Source: Haloarchaeobius sp. HME9146
GTDB taxonomy: Archaea; Halobacteriota; Halobacteria; Halobacteriales; Natrialbaceae
NCBI RefSeq assembly: GCF_025399835.1
Contig: NZ_JAODVR010000001.1
Span: 2,232,001-2,296,000 of the forward strand
Direction of reading: 5' to 3'
DNA: 64,000 nucleotides
Part shown: one piece after another, positions 27,868 to 36,269 of the stretch
Layout of the letters: every line of letters begins with the position of its first letter
Numbering within the stretch: the stretch's first letter is position 1
Notes under the pieces: generated by a model
Seen by the model: only the letters and a program-made list of their open reading frames with translations
Told to the model about the DNA's origin: nothing
Databases searched by the model: none
Made by a program: the position numbers and the translations under genes

Positions 27868-28835
27868 GGGACGATACCTCCCTCCCGGAGCACCGAGAGC
27901 GCGACCTGCTGGGGCTGTTCACCGTCGATCACGACCCTGGCGTTGAGTTCTCGCATCTGTTCGGCGGACTGGATGAGTGGGCCGAGCTGGTCGAGCAACG
28001 GCCCGAGGCCGTCGATGCGGTCGAGTACCTCGGTCCGGACGACCGGGCAAGGGTTGTACGGGGGGAAGAAGTCACGGTCGTCTTCGAGCACCACGAGGTC
28101 GTTGATGGCGATGTGCGGGTCCGTCCCGAACCCCATGCCGACGTCGATGCGCTCGCGGACGAGGAACTCGTAGGCGAGGAAGAGGTTGACCACTTCGAGG
28201 TTCGGGGCCCACGCCGCCCTGGTGTCGGCGTCGACCTCGTAGTGATTTAGCAGCCCGGGCCAGCCGTCGGTCCGGTGGTAGAACTCCGGGCCGACCGCTG
28301 TCGGGACGGTGTTGCCGTCGGCTGCGTACTCGAACAGGCCGGAGAGGGTCGTGATACCCGTCTCCTCGGCCCATTCTGGGCGCGTACAGAGGACGTACGG
28401 GTTGTCGAATGGCGCGGGCGAGAAGCACTCGAGGTCGTACGTCTCACGCAGACCGGTCCGGACGCGCTGGAACAGTTTGAGGGGGTCCTCGATGCGTTCC
28501 TGCGTGACGTCGGGGGGGAGGTGGACGTACCAGAGGGTGCCGGTGTACTCCCAGTAGGTGTCGACGGCTCCCTCGACGAGTGCCGACCAGATGGTGCTGG
28601 TGCGGCCGTAGCCGATCTCGTGGACGGGCTGGACACCGAGAACCTGGTTGACCGCCTCGAAGGTGAGGAAGCCGAGGATGCGGTTCTCGGTGAAGTGCTT
28701 CGAGCCGACGCTGATTCGCTGGTCAAGGGCAGGGGTGGGCCCGGTGCCGCGGCTCAGACAGCCACTCGCGGCCGTCGCGGCGCAGAGTCCCGTCCCCACA
28801 CGGGCCAGAAACCGCCGTCTGGAACCCCTCTCCAT
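27864..28835 (-). CDS. Glycine betaine/quaternary-amine-type binding lipoprotein (OpuAC/ProX-like)
   Basis: This 323-aa extracellular protein has Tat signal SRRRFLARVGTGLCAATAASG and lipobox Cys26. The mature part has OpuAC/ProX features: VGSKHFTENRILGFLTFEAV, then GYGRTSTIWSALVEGAVDTYWEYTG in that order, and AVGPEFYHRTDGWPGL. This class binds betaine, choline or related compatible solutes; the ligand here is unknown. No ABC permease or ATPase is present, and the next gene is a histidine kinase. ATG 28835 is used; TTG two codons upstream is less likely. Confidence 0.88.
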   Translation of the reverse strand: MERGSRRRFLARVGTGLCAATAASGCLSRGTGPTPALDQRISVGSKHFTENRILGFLTFEAVNQVLGVQPVHEIGYGRTSTIWSALVEGAVDTYWEYTGTLWYVHLPPDVTQERIEDPLKLFQRVRTGLRETYDLECFSPAPFDNPYVLCTRPEWAEETGITTLSGLFEYAADGNTVPTAVGPEFYHRTDGWPGLLNHYEVDADTRAAWAPNLEVVNLFLAYEFLVRERIDVGMGFGTDPHIAINDLVVLEDDRDFFPPYNPCPVVRTEVLDRIDGLGPLLDQLGPLIQSAEQMRELNARVVIDGEQPQQVALSVLREGGIVP

Positions 28836-28911
28836 CCCCAAACCCTACGATTCGAGGACGTAAGAGCCTCCTGAGAGATGCAAGACGGTTGTCGGGTCCG
28901 GCTCGGTCCAG

Positions 28912-28967
28912 TCCGTCAGCTCATCGATGGCGGTCCCCTTCCGTCAGCTCATCGATGCCGGTCCCGC
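28912..28967. repeat. 28-bp tandem duplication at the tmcA 3' end
   Basis: TCCGTCAGCTCATCGATG is repeated with a 28-base period (28912-28939 and 28940-28967, a few mismatches). The right copy contains the tmcA stop codon and last codons; the left copy lies just beyond the stop. It is probably a recent slip duplication of the gene's end. Confidence 0.85.
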
Positions 28968-31192
28968 TCCGCCAGGGCAGCCTCGTCGCCGTAGTGGTCG
29001 ACGAGTGGACGGAGGCCCTCGCCGACGGCCCGCATCGCCATTCGCCCCGAGTGATACCCCAGGGCGTCGGCGACGGTGTCGGCGTCCTGGGCCTGCAGGA
29101 GTCGGGTGATGAGCACGCGCTCGTGCTCGGCGTCGATGGTGGGCGCACCCGGCTCCGGGTCGACCAGATGCTTGACGACGAGTTCGCGAAACGGCCCCGG
29201 GGCGACGTCGTACAGACCGGGGCCGTAGGCGGTTCCGGCGACGGCGCGCCAGGCCAGTTCGTCGAGGTCGAGACGCACGTCAGCGGCACACGTCGAGAGC
29301 GCGGCCCGGACCTCGTCGGGGTCCATGTCCCGCAGGGCGTCGGTGAGCACGCCGTCGATGCGCCGGGCGAACCAGCCCGCGTGGCGGTCGTGGAGTGCTT
29401 CGCCGGCGGGCGAGCACGGCGAGAGCATCACGGCGGAGTACTCGCCGGAGACGTCGTTCCGGGTGGTCGAGAGGTGGACCGTGTGGTAGTCGTTGTCGCC
29501 CCAGAACCGCAGGAGCTCGGGGGTCGCGCCGTAGCCGACGCCGAGCCAGTCCACCTCGTCTGCGAACTCCTCGCGGACCTGCGAGAGGAGCTGGGAGCCG
29601 AGTCCCCTGCCGCGGGCGGCGTGGTGGGTCGCGATCCGGACCACGCGCTGGCCGACCGGGCCGGCGGCGGCTTCGTCGCGCAACTGGCTTGTGAGCACGT
29701 CCGGAATCATGTTCCCGTTGATGCGCCCGCCCTCGTAGATGCGTGCTCGCGTCTCCTCGTCCAGGCCACCTTCGCGCGCGAGCAGGGCGACGCTGACGAC
29801 GTGGCCGTCGTGGGTCAGGGTCCGGACCGTGAGGTTCGGCGCGTCGAGCAGGCGGGCGAGGTCGTCGGGCTGGGTCTGGTAGTGCGCGAGGACGAGCAGC
29901 CCGAAGGTCTCCCGGAGGAGCGTGGGGTCCGCGAGCAGGGCTTCGGGGTCGGGTCGCCCGTACTCGACCGAGTCCGGCGTCGCGCCCGTGACGAGTTGGT
30001 CGACCGGCGGGCGGGCGTCGAGGCCGAGGGCGTTGAACGACCAGACCTCGACCGGGTCGCCGGCTGCGTAGCGAATCGGCGTCGAGAGCCGGGCCTCGCG
30101 GACCTCGTGGTCGCTGTCGTCGAGGTGCTCCCTGAAACGGACCGAGAACCCACGGCCTGCACCCTCGTAGCCGTGGATGGTCGAGGCGTAGGCGACGCGG
30201 TCGGCCGCCAGGGTCGCATCCAGCAGTCGGACCGAGATGGCCGCGGCCTCATCGACGACGAGCAAATCGGGCTCGCTGGCCTGCTCGGCGGCTGCTGGTG
30301 GCGGTTCGTACCTGATTGCACCGCCGGTCGTGGTGACGAGGTGAGTGTTGTCGTCGGGGTGGTCACCGGCGATGTCGAGCGCGTCGAACAGTTCCCGCGC
30401 CCGGTCGAACGCCTCGGCCGCGTTCTGGTAGCTCGGGGCGGTGACGAGCACGTCCTGTCCGTCGGCGGCGAACGCCCCCGCGGCGATGCCGGCGGCGCTC
30501 GACTTCCCCCGGCCGCGGTCGGCTTCGAGGACCAGCGCCCGGTTCGCGTGTTCCAGGAACTCGAAGTCGTGGACTGCCTCGACCTGGTCGGCGGTCCGGC
30601 ACGACTCGTAGGCCACCGCAGGGAAGTCGAACTCGGCGGGCGAACCGAACGGTGGGTCGGGCCGGCGCGGGGCCGGCTGGGTCAGCCCATCGTCTTCCAC
30701 CGTATCCGAATCAACGTCGTAGATGGCGATGCCGCGGTGCGCCCGGAGCGTCTCGACGAAACGCTCGCGGAAGTGTCCGGTCACGTCCGCCCGGCTGAAC
30801 GGGAGCACGGCCATCCCCGCGTCGAAGTCGTCCCGCTGGGCCGGCCACTCGTCGAGTGGCGGCGCGAGGAGGACGAGGAGGCCCCCGCCGTCGACCGCGC
30901 CGACGACCTGCCCGAGTGTGTTCGGGCGCAACTGGTCGTGGGCGTCGACCACGATGCACTCGTGCGTGGTGCCGAGGATGGCCCCCGTCTGGCGTGGTTC
31001 GACCTGGCGACAGCGAAGGAAGTCACGGTCGCTCACGAGCGCCGTCGCGGTGATGGGAATCGCGAGTTCGTCGAGCACCTGGCCGACGACTGTCTCACAC
31101 CGGTCGCGGGAACCTGTCAGGACGAGAACTCGTCGCTCGTTCACCGACCGGGCTTCCGCTCGGAGCGCGGTCGCCACCTCGACTGCATCCAT
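28949..31192 (-). CDS. tmcA: tRNA(Met) cytidine acetyltransferase TmcA
   Basis: This 747-aa RNA N4-acetylcytidine synthase acts on cytidines of elongator tRNA-Met and, in archaea, other RNAs. It has an N-terminal RNA-binding domain (~1-195) and an RNA helicase module with Walker A EADRGRGKSSA (~223-233) and DEAA box VVDEAAAIS (~312-320). A GNAT domain carries acetyl-CoA motif THHAARGRGLGSQLL (~522-536), and a helical tRNA-binding tail ends it. Length and order fit archaeal TmcA. It is monocistronic. Confidence 0.94.
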   Translation of the reverse strand: MDAVEVATALRAEARSVNERRVLVLTGSRDRCETVVGQVLDELAIPITATALVSDRDFLRCRQVEPRQTGAILGTTHECIVVDAHDQLRPNTLGQVVGAVDGGGLLVLLAPPLDEWPAQRDDFDAGMAVLPFSRADVTGHFRERFVETLRAHRGIAIYDVDSDTVEDDGLTQPAPRRPDPPFGSPAEFDFPAVAYESCRTADQVEAVHDFEFLEHANRALVLEADRGRGKSSAAGIAAGAFAADGQDVLVTAPSYQNAAEAFDRARELFDALDIAGDHPDDNTHLVTTTGGAIRYEPPPAAAEQASEPDLLVVDEAAAISVRLLDATLAADRVAYASTIHGYEGAGRGFSVRFREHLDDSDHEVREARLSTPIRYAAGDPVEVWSFNALGLDARPPVDQLVTGATPDSVEYGRPDPEALLADPTLLRETFGLLVLAHYQTQPDDLARLLDAPNLTVRTLTHDGHVVSVALLAREGGLDEETRARIYEGGRINGNMIPDVLTSQLRDEAAAGPVGQRVVRIATHHAARGRGLGSQLLSQVREEFADEVDWLGVGYGATPELLRFWGDNDYHTVHLSTTRNDVSGEYSAVMLSPCSPAGEALHDRHAGWFARRIDGVLTDALRDMDPDEVRAALSTCAADVRLDLDELAWRAVAGTAYGPGLYDVAPGPFRELVVKHLVDPEPGAPTIDAEHERVLITRLLQAQDADTVADALGYHSGRMAMRAVGEGLRPLVDHYGDEAALAERDRHR

Positions 31193-31276
31193 GCAACGTC
31201 GTTGGTGAGGAGACAGGAAGTGCGTTGTCGTTCCCGCCGAGACGAGTATTGTCTCGACGACACATCATGCGGTCAA

Positions 31277-31283
31277 CTATAAG
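31277..31283 (+). promoter_or_regulatory. TATA box of the SnoaL-like gene
   Basis: CTATAAG is about 27 bases before ATG 31307, fitting a leaderless transcript. Confidence 0.6.
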
Positions 31284-31306
31284 TCTACGCGCGACTACTC
31301 TCACCC

Positions 31307-31780
31307 ATGCCTGGGGGGCAAGAACATCTGACCAGCACCGAATACGAACGCATCACCCGCTGTCTCGTCGAGGACGGCCACGACCGTGGGGACCCGACCG
31401 TGTTCTACGAGCACTTCTCGAAGAACTGCGTCCTCATGTCCGACCCGACCAGATCGTTCGGGCCGAGCGAACTCGCCGACCGCATCCTCCGGTTCCACGA
31501 CGCGGTTCCGGACGTCAGCGAGACGGTCGATAGCATCCACGTCGACGGCGACGTCGTCGTCGTCCGGACGACCCGGACGGGGACGTTCGAGAACGAATGG
31601 CGGCTGTCCATCGACGGGGAGGAACTCGTGTTCGAACCGACCGGCGAACAGTTCAGCTGCGAACTCCTCTACACCGCCCGGTTCGAGGACGACCAGATAG
31701 TGGAGATCGACGGATACGGCCACAACGACCTGTGGTTCGCGATGGGAATCATCCCGGACCCCTTCTCGTTCGCACGCTGA
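31307..31780 (+). CDS. SnoaL-like/nuclear transport factor 2-fold protein
   Basis: This 157-aa protein resembles the SnoaL/NTF2-like fold: N-terminal helices, then DPTVFYEHFSKNCVLMSDP, LADRILRFHDAVPDVSETV and a strand-rich C-terminal half (VVRTTRTGTFENEW, ARFEDDQIVEIDGY). The family includes polyketide cyclases, hydrolases and pure binding proteins, so no reaction can be given. It stands alone between tmcA (divergent) and the L7Ae leader. Confidence 0.75.
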   Translation: MPGGQEHLTSTEYERITRCLVEDGHDRGDPTVFYEHFSKNCVLMSDPTRSFGPSELADRILRFHDAVPDVSETVDSIHVDGDVVVVRTTRTGTFENEWRLSIDGEELVFEPTGEQFSCELLYTARFEDDQIVEIDGYGHNDLWFAMGIIPDPFSFAR

Positions 31781-31910
31781 CCGTCTTCTTCTCCGGTATC
31801 TCTCGCATGCAACCAGGGACGACCATCCCCCGGTGAGCGCCTGCCGTCGACCGCTGGATGCGCCTCTCCCGTATGCGGCGTTTTCGCACGCCTGCGGACG
31901 TTTGAACACC

Positions 31911-32077
31911 CTTATAAGGGGTGGCCCAGTACAAACGAGATACGCCCTACGCGGGGTTGATGATGCTCCTAGCCACACAGGAATCCGGCCGCCGACTTCC
32001 CAGCCGGCGGTCAGTGGGGGTTCTCCCTCACGAAGGCAGGGGAGCGCGAGCCCACGCGTGGGAGTAGGTGAACAACC
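31911..32077 (+). promoter_or_regulatory. Promoter and long structured leader of the L7Ae operon
   Basis: CTTATAAG (31911-31918) is a strong TATA box, giving a start near 31942 and a leader of about 135 bases before rpl7ae, unusual among the leaderless genes here. The leader holds a box C-like TGATGA (31958-31963) inside a potential stem (GCTCC 31965-31969 with GGAGC 32041-32045, GGG with CCC outside). It also has hairpin CCGCCG/CGGCGG (~31993-32012), GTGGGGG-TTCT-CCCTCAC (32016-32033) and CCCACGCGTGGG (32051-32062). Archaeal L7Ae can repress its own mRNA through K-turns; the K-turn match here is imperfect. Confidence 0.5.
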
Positions 32078-32437
32078 ATGCCAGTCTACGTCAACAAAGA
32101 GATCCCAGCCGACCTCCAAGAGGACGCCCTCGAGGCCCTCGAGGTCGCACGAGACACAGGTAGCGTAAAGAAAGGAACCAACGAGACCACCAAGGCCGTC
32201 GAGCGCGGCAACGCCTCGGTCGTCTACGTCGCAGAGGACGTCTCCCCCGAGGAGATCGTCATGCACCTTCCCGAGCTCGCCAACGAGAAGGGCATCCCGG
32301 TCGTCTTCATCGAGACCCAGGACGACGTCGGCCACGCGGCCGGCCTCGAAGTCGGCAGCGCGGCCGCCGCCATCGTCGACGCTGGTGACGCCTCGAGCGA
32401 CGTCGAGGACATCGCCACCAAGGTCGAGGACCTGTAG
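32078..32437 (+). CDS. rpl7ae: 50S ribosomal protein L7Ae
   Basis: This 119-aa protein is the archaeal multifunctional K-turn binder of the ribosome, box C/D and H/ACA RNPs and RNase P. Key features are [20 protein letters not shown] (RNA-binding loop and helix) and [20 protein letters not shown]. Length is standard. It heads the L7Ae-S28e-L24e-Ndk operon found in most archaea. Confidence 0.97.
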   Translation: MPVYVNKEIPADLQEDALEALEVARDTGSVKKGTNETTKAVERGNASVVYVAEDVSPEEIVMHLPELANEKGIPVVFIETQDDVGHAAGLEVGSAAAAIVDAGDASSDVEDIATKVEDL

Positions 32438-32446
32438 AGGTAATCC

Positions 32447-32671
32447 ATGAGTGCCGAAGAGTCTACAGACGGCTCCACCTCCGCGGAAGTCATCGAGATC
32501 GTCGGTAAGACCGGCATGCACGGCGAAGCCATGCAGGTCAAGTGCCGCATCCGCGAGGGGGAAAACCAGGGTCGCATCATCACGCGAAACTGCCTCGGCC
32601 CCGTCCGTGAGGGCGACGTCTTGCAGCTGCGCGAGACCGCCCGCGAGGCCGACTCCATCGGAGGACAATAA
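32447..32671 (+). CDS. rps28e: 30S ribosomal protein S28e
   Basis: This 74-aa eS28 has the family core [36 protein letters not shown] and the C-terminal [11 protein letters not shown]. It follows rpl7ae by 9 bases and overlaps rpl24e by one base (TAATG). Confidence 0.96.
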   Translation: MSAEESTDGSTSAEVIEIVGKTGMHGEAMQVKCRIREGENQGRIITRNCLGPVREGDVLQLRETAREADSIGGQ

Positions 32672-32880
32672 TGGTTCGAACACGTGACTGCGAGTACTGC
32701 GGTGACGATATCGTCCCTGGCACGGGCACGATGTTCGTCCACGTGGACGGCACGACCGTCCACTACTGCTCCGCGAAGTGCGAGAAGAACGCGGACCTCG
32801 GTCGCGAGCCCCGCGACCTGGAGTGGACGAAAGAAGGCGGTGCCCCCCAGGAAACAGTCGAGGAGGAATCTGAAGAATGA
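32671..32880 (+). CDS. rpl24e: 50S ribosomal protein L24e
   Basis: This 69-aa zinc-binding eL24 starts [20 protein letters not shown] and has a second Cys pair CSAKCEKN, giving the four-Cys site of the family, followed by EWTKEGGAP. The stop overlaps the ndk start (ATGA). Confidence 0.96.
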   Translation: MVRTRDCEYCGDDIVPGTGTMFVHVDGTTVHYCSAKCEKNADLGREPRDLEWTKEGGAPQETVEEESEE

Positions 32881-33344
32881 GCGACGACCACGAGCGGACG
32901 TTCGTCATGGTCAAGCCGGACGGCGTCCAGCGCGGCCTCATCGGCGAGATCATCTCTCGCTTCGAGGACCGCGGTCTGAAGCTGGTCGGCGCGAAGTTCA
33001 TGCAGATCGACCAGGAGCTCGCCGAGGAACACTACGGCGAGCACGCTGACAAGCCGTTCTTCGACGGCCTCGTCGACTTCATCACGTCCGGTCCCGTGAT
33101 GGCGATGGTCTGGGAGGGCCAGGACGCCATCCGCCAGGTCCGCGGCATGATGGGCGAGACCGACCCGGCCGACTCCGCGCCGGGCACCATCCGCGGTGAC
33201 TTCGGTCTCGACCTCGGTCGGAACGTCATCCACGGCTCCGACCACGAGGACCCGGGCTCCAACGAGCGCGAGATCGACCTCTTCTTCGACGAAGCGGAAC
33301 TCGTCGAGTACGAGCAGGTCGACGCGACCTGGCTCTACGAATAA
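32877..33344 (+). CDS. ndk: Nucleoside diphosphate kinase
   Basis: This 155-aa enzyme equalises NTP pools by gamma-phosphate transfer. [20 protein letters not shown] is the N-terminal motif, and the active-site His lies in [18 protein letters not shown]. The length is normal for haloarchaea. It is the last gene of the L7Ae operon, coupled to rpl24e by a 4-base overlap. Confidence 0.97.
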   Translation: MSDDHERTFVMVKPDGVQRGLIGEIISRFEDRGLKLVGAKFMQIDQELAEEHYGEHADKPFFDGLVDFITSGPVMAMVWEGQDAIRQVRGMMGETDPADSAPGTIRGDFGLDLGRNVIHGSDHEDPGSNEREIDLFFDEAELVEYEQVDATWLYE

Positions 33345-33372
33345 CGCGTTGCGGTTCTTCCGTTTTCTCCAC
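33345..33372 (+). terminator. Possible T-rich terminator after ndk
   Basis: TTCTTCCGTTTTCTCC follows the ndk stop by about 10 bases, an oligo-T region typical of archaeal transcript ends. It is then followed by the next gene's TATA box at 33420. Confidence 0.3.
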
Positions 33373-33419
33373 CCGAGTAGCAGCAGGACTCGTGTCGTCG
33401 TGACGGCGCGGAAACAAAC

Positions 33420-33427
33420 TATAAATA
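33420..33427 (+). promoter_or_regulatory. BRE/TATA of the first penicillin acylase-family gene
   Basis: GAAACAAAC followed by TATAAATA lies about 27 bases before GTG 33451, which argues that GTG is the real start of a leaderless mRNA. Confidence 0.65.
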
Positions 33428-33450
33428 TTCGCCTCGTTTGTGTGTGGCTA

Positions 33451-35859
33451 GTGAACACGGAGACGACCCGCCGTGCCCTCCTGACCGCGGTCCTCGGGGC
33501 GGGCGTCGGCGGCATGACGCTCACGGAGGCCCGGAGCTACCTCGACCGGTTCGCGCCGGGGTCAGGGTCGGTGTGGGGGGCAGCGGGGTCCGGCGTCGAC
33601 GGGACCGTCGAGAGTCCCTACGGCCCTGCCGAAGTCACCTACGACGACGACCACGTCCCCCACGTCGAGGCCGACACCGAGCGGGCGGCGTACTTCGCGG
33701 TCGGCTACTGCCACGGCGCGGACCGGCTTTTCCAACTGGACCTCTACCGCAGACTGATGGAGGGTCGGCTCTCGGCGGTGTTCGGCGACCGGGCGGTCGA
33801 CTCGGACGTCTTCCACCGCCAGATGGACTTCGCGGCGGCGGCGGACGCCACCTGGGAGCGGACGAAGGAGACGGAGACGGGCGAGGTGGTCCAGGCGTAC
33901 GTCGACGGGGTGAACGCGGCTCGCGAGCAGGAGTCGAAACCGCTGGAGTACCGGCTGCTGGAGTACGAACCGGACGAGTGGACCCCACAGGCGTCGCTGC
34001 TCATCTCGAAGCAGATCTCCTGGGGACTCACGGGGACCTTCCGGACGCTTCGGAAGGCACTCGCCAGGGAGAAACTCGGTGCCGAGACCACCGAGGAGCT
34101 GTACCCGCGGCTCATGGGACACGACGACCCCATCATCCGTGGCGGTGAGCCACCGGAATCCACCCAGCACACGGATGCCGCGGTTCCCGAGGCGGGCATG
34201 GTCTCCTGGCTGGCCGAGTTCGAGACGCGACCGGGCATCGGCTCGAACTCCTGGGTGGTCTCCGGCGAGCAGACCGCCTCGGGCGACCCGATACTCGCCA
34301 ACGACCCGCACCTGAACCTGACCGTGCCGCCGGTGTGGTACGAACAGCACGTCGTCGGGCCGGACCCACTCGACGTCCGCGGGGTGTGCTTCCCGGGTGT
34401 CCCGTTCGTCATCATCGGCCAGAACCACGCCGGGGCGTGGGGCTTTACGAACACCGGTGCGGACGTCATCGACTTCTACAGTTACGAGACGACCCAAAAC
34501 GGCGGCTACCGGTACGGCGACGAGACGCGCGAGTTCGAGTCGCGGACCGAGACCGTCGAGGTTGCGGACGGCGAGGACCGCGAGGTGACGGTGAAACGGT
34601 CGGTCCACGGCGCGGTCCTCTCGCAGTTTCCCGATGGCGACGAACTGGCCGTCGCGGACGGACTCGGGGTCGCCTGGACCGGGCTCTCGGCGACCCGGAC
34701 CGTCGAGGCGGTCCGACGATTGAACTTCGCCGACGGCATGGCCGACGCGAGAGAAGCCATCCGGCTGTTCGACGAACCCACGCAGAACTTCGTCTACGCC
34801 GACCGCGACGGGAACACCTACTACTGGGTCACGGGCCAGATTCCCATCCGAACCACCGACGGCGAGGTCGTCCAGGGCACGCGCATCTTCGACGGCTCCG
34901 CGAGGGAGGGCGAGTGGGGCGACGGCTACACACCCTACGGCACCTCGTCGTGGGAGGGGTTCGTCCCCTTCGAGGAGAAGCCGGGTGTCGAGAACCCCGA
35001 CTACCTCGCGACCGCAAATCAACGCCTCACGAACGAGCCCGACCACTACCTCTCGGAGGGGTACGCCCCGCCGTTCCGCGGTGGGCGCATCTACGACCTG
35101 CTGGACGAGCGTGCCGAGAGCGACCAGCCGATGGACCCCGAGTTCTTGCGCGAGGTGCAACTGGACACGTACGACCCGCGGTGGGACCTGTTCAGGCCAA
35201 TCATCGAGGCTGGCAAGAGCAAGGACGGGAAAGACTACACGCGCCTCGGCTACGACCCTTACGAGGTGCTGGCGGACTGGGACGGCAAGATGACACCGGA
35301 TTCGGTCGGTGCACTGGTGTTCGAGCGCTGGCTGCGCGTCTTTCGGAGACGCTTCGGCGAGGAGCACCTGGCCGACGCCGGGCTCCCCGAAGACTTCCCG
35401 GAGCCGAACGACTGGGTACTCGGCACGCTCTCACTGAACGATTCGGACGGCCGGTGGTTCGACGGAGACGACGGATTACAGGTCGCCGCCGCGTTCGCGA
35501 TGCGACGGGCGACCGAGGAGATAATCGACGAGGGCTGGGACGACTACGGCGACTGGAACCGCGTCCAGTTCACCCATCCCTTCGACCAGGACTTCCTCAA
35601 CTACCAGAATCTGCGGACTGCAGGCTCGCCCGGCACGGTCCGGAACTTCCACAGCGAGGAGTCTACGGGTGCGAGCTGGCGGATGGTCTCCACCTTCGAC
35701 GGCGAGTCCAGGGCAGTCCTCCCCGGGGGGAACTCGGGCGACTACTTCTCGGACAGCTACGCCGACCAGTTGCGACTGTGGGCCGACGGCGAGTACAAAC
35801 CGATGCCCCGAACGACACCCGAGGGCACCGACCTGCGGTTCGAGGAGAGGTCACGATGA
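33451..35859 (+). CDS. Tat-exported penicillin acylase-family amidase (copy 1)
   Basis: This 802-aa N-terminal nucleophile hydrolase precursor has a Tat signal (TTRRALLTAVLGAGVGG). The alpha chain has VPHVEADTERAAYFAVGYCH and DRLFQLDLYRRLMEGRLS. The self-cleavage and nucleophile Ser265 lie in GIGSNSWVVSGEQTASG, followed by ANDPHLNL. The family cleaves penicillin G, acyl-homoserine lactones or other N-acyl compounds; the substrate here is unknown. GTG 33451 is supported by the promoter. It overlaps the next small membrane protein gene by 4 bases. Confidence 0.9.
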   Translation: MNTETTRRALLTAVLGAGVGGMTLTEARSYLDRFAPGSGSVWGAAGSGVDGTVESPYGPAEVTYDDDHVPHVEADTERAAYFAVGYCHGADRLFQLDLYRRLMEGRLSAVFGDRAVDSDVFHRQMDFAAAADATWERTKETETGEVVQAYVDGVNAAREQESKPLEYRLLEYEPDEWTPQASLLISKQISWGLTGTFRTLRKALAREKLGAETTEELYPRLMGHDDPIIRGGEPPESTQHTDAAVPEAGMVSWLAEFETRPGIGSNSWVVSGEQTASGDPILANDPHLNLTVPPVWYEQHVVGPDPLDVRGVCFPGVPFVIIGQNHAGAWGFTNTGADVIDFYSYETTQNGGYRYGDETREFESRTETVEVADGEDREVTVKRSVHGAVLSQFPDGDELAVADGLGVAWTGLSATRTVEAVRRLNFADGMADAREAIRLFDEPTQNFVYADRDGNTYYWVTGQIPIRTTDGEVVQGTRIFDGSAREGEWGDGYTPYGTSSWEGFVPFEEKPGVENPDYLATANQRLTNEPDHYLSEGYAPPFRGGRIYDLLDERAESDQPMDPEFLREVQLDTYDPRWDLFRPIIEAGKSKDGKDYTRLGYDPYEVLADWDGKMTPDSVGALVFERWLRVFRRRFGEEHLADAGLPEDFPEPNDWVLGTLSLNDSDGRWFDGDDGLQVAAAFAMRRATEEIIDEGWDDYGDWNRVQFTHPFDQDFLNYQNLRTAGSPGTVRNFHSEESTGASWRMVSTFDGESRAVLPGGNSGDYFSDSYADQLRLWADGEYKPMPRTTPEGTDLRFEERSR

Positions 35860-36194
35860 GCGGCCGATACTCGCTCGCTGCCCTGCGTGAGGACGACCGT
35901 CGGCGGCGACTCGCCACGGTGGCGGCCGTCGTCGTCGGGGTGAGTCTCACCTGGTTCCACTGGCTCGGGCTGCTCGTCGCCGGGGCGCTCGTGGCGCTTC
36001 CACAGCGCACGACCCGTCGGGGCGTCGGGGTCAGCGTCGCCTTCGGGGGCCTGGTCGTCCTCGGGTTCCTCGCGGAGCTGGGGCTCGACCAGGCGCTCGA
36101 CAGCTTTGCAGGGCTCGGCCCACTCGCCCTGCTACCGGTCGCACTCGGCATCGCCCTGCCCGTGTTCGGCGCGCTCGCGAGAGCTATCATCTGA
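35856..36194 (+). CDS. Small membrane protein coupled to the acylase
   Basis: This 112-aa protein has three to four hydrophobic segments (ATVAAVVVGVSLTWFHWLGL, VSVAFGGLVVLGFLAEL, LALLPVALGIALPVFGAL) after a charged N-terminus. It is not recognised. The ATG overlaps the acylase stop (ATGA), so it is co-translated with it and may anchor or support the exported enzyme; that is inference. Confidence 0.7.
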   Translation: MSGRYSLAALREDDRRRRLATVAAVVVGVSLTWFHWLGLLVAGALVALPQRTTRRGVGVSVAFGGLVVLGFLAELGLDQALDSFAGLGPLALLPVALGIALPVFGALARAII

Positions 36195-36269
36195 GCGGCA
36201 AATAGAGCCAAGTAGCCGTACTGAAATATCCTCACAACGACAGCTATCGAGGCTGTCCGTCCAGCTTCG

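Noticed and set aside
28889-31282. Long plus-strand open frame (797 codons) opposite tmcA
   Set aside because: It is the GC-rich antisense shadow of TmcA; composition is Arg/Val/Asp-rich noise without domain motifs.
31940-32075. Firm call of an insertion-sequence remnant in the L7Ae leader
   Set aside because: Palindromes resemble IS200/IS605 ends, but no transposase fragment or target duplication is visible; left as an alternative within the finding.
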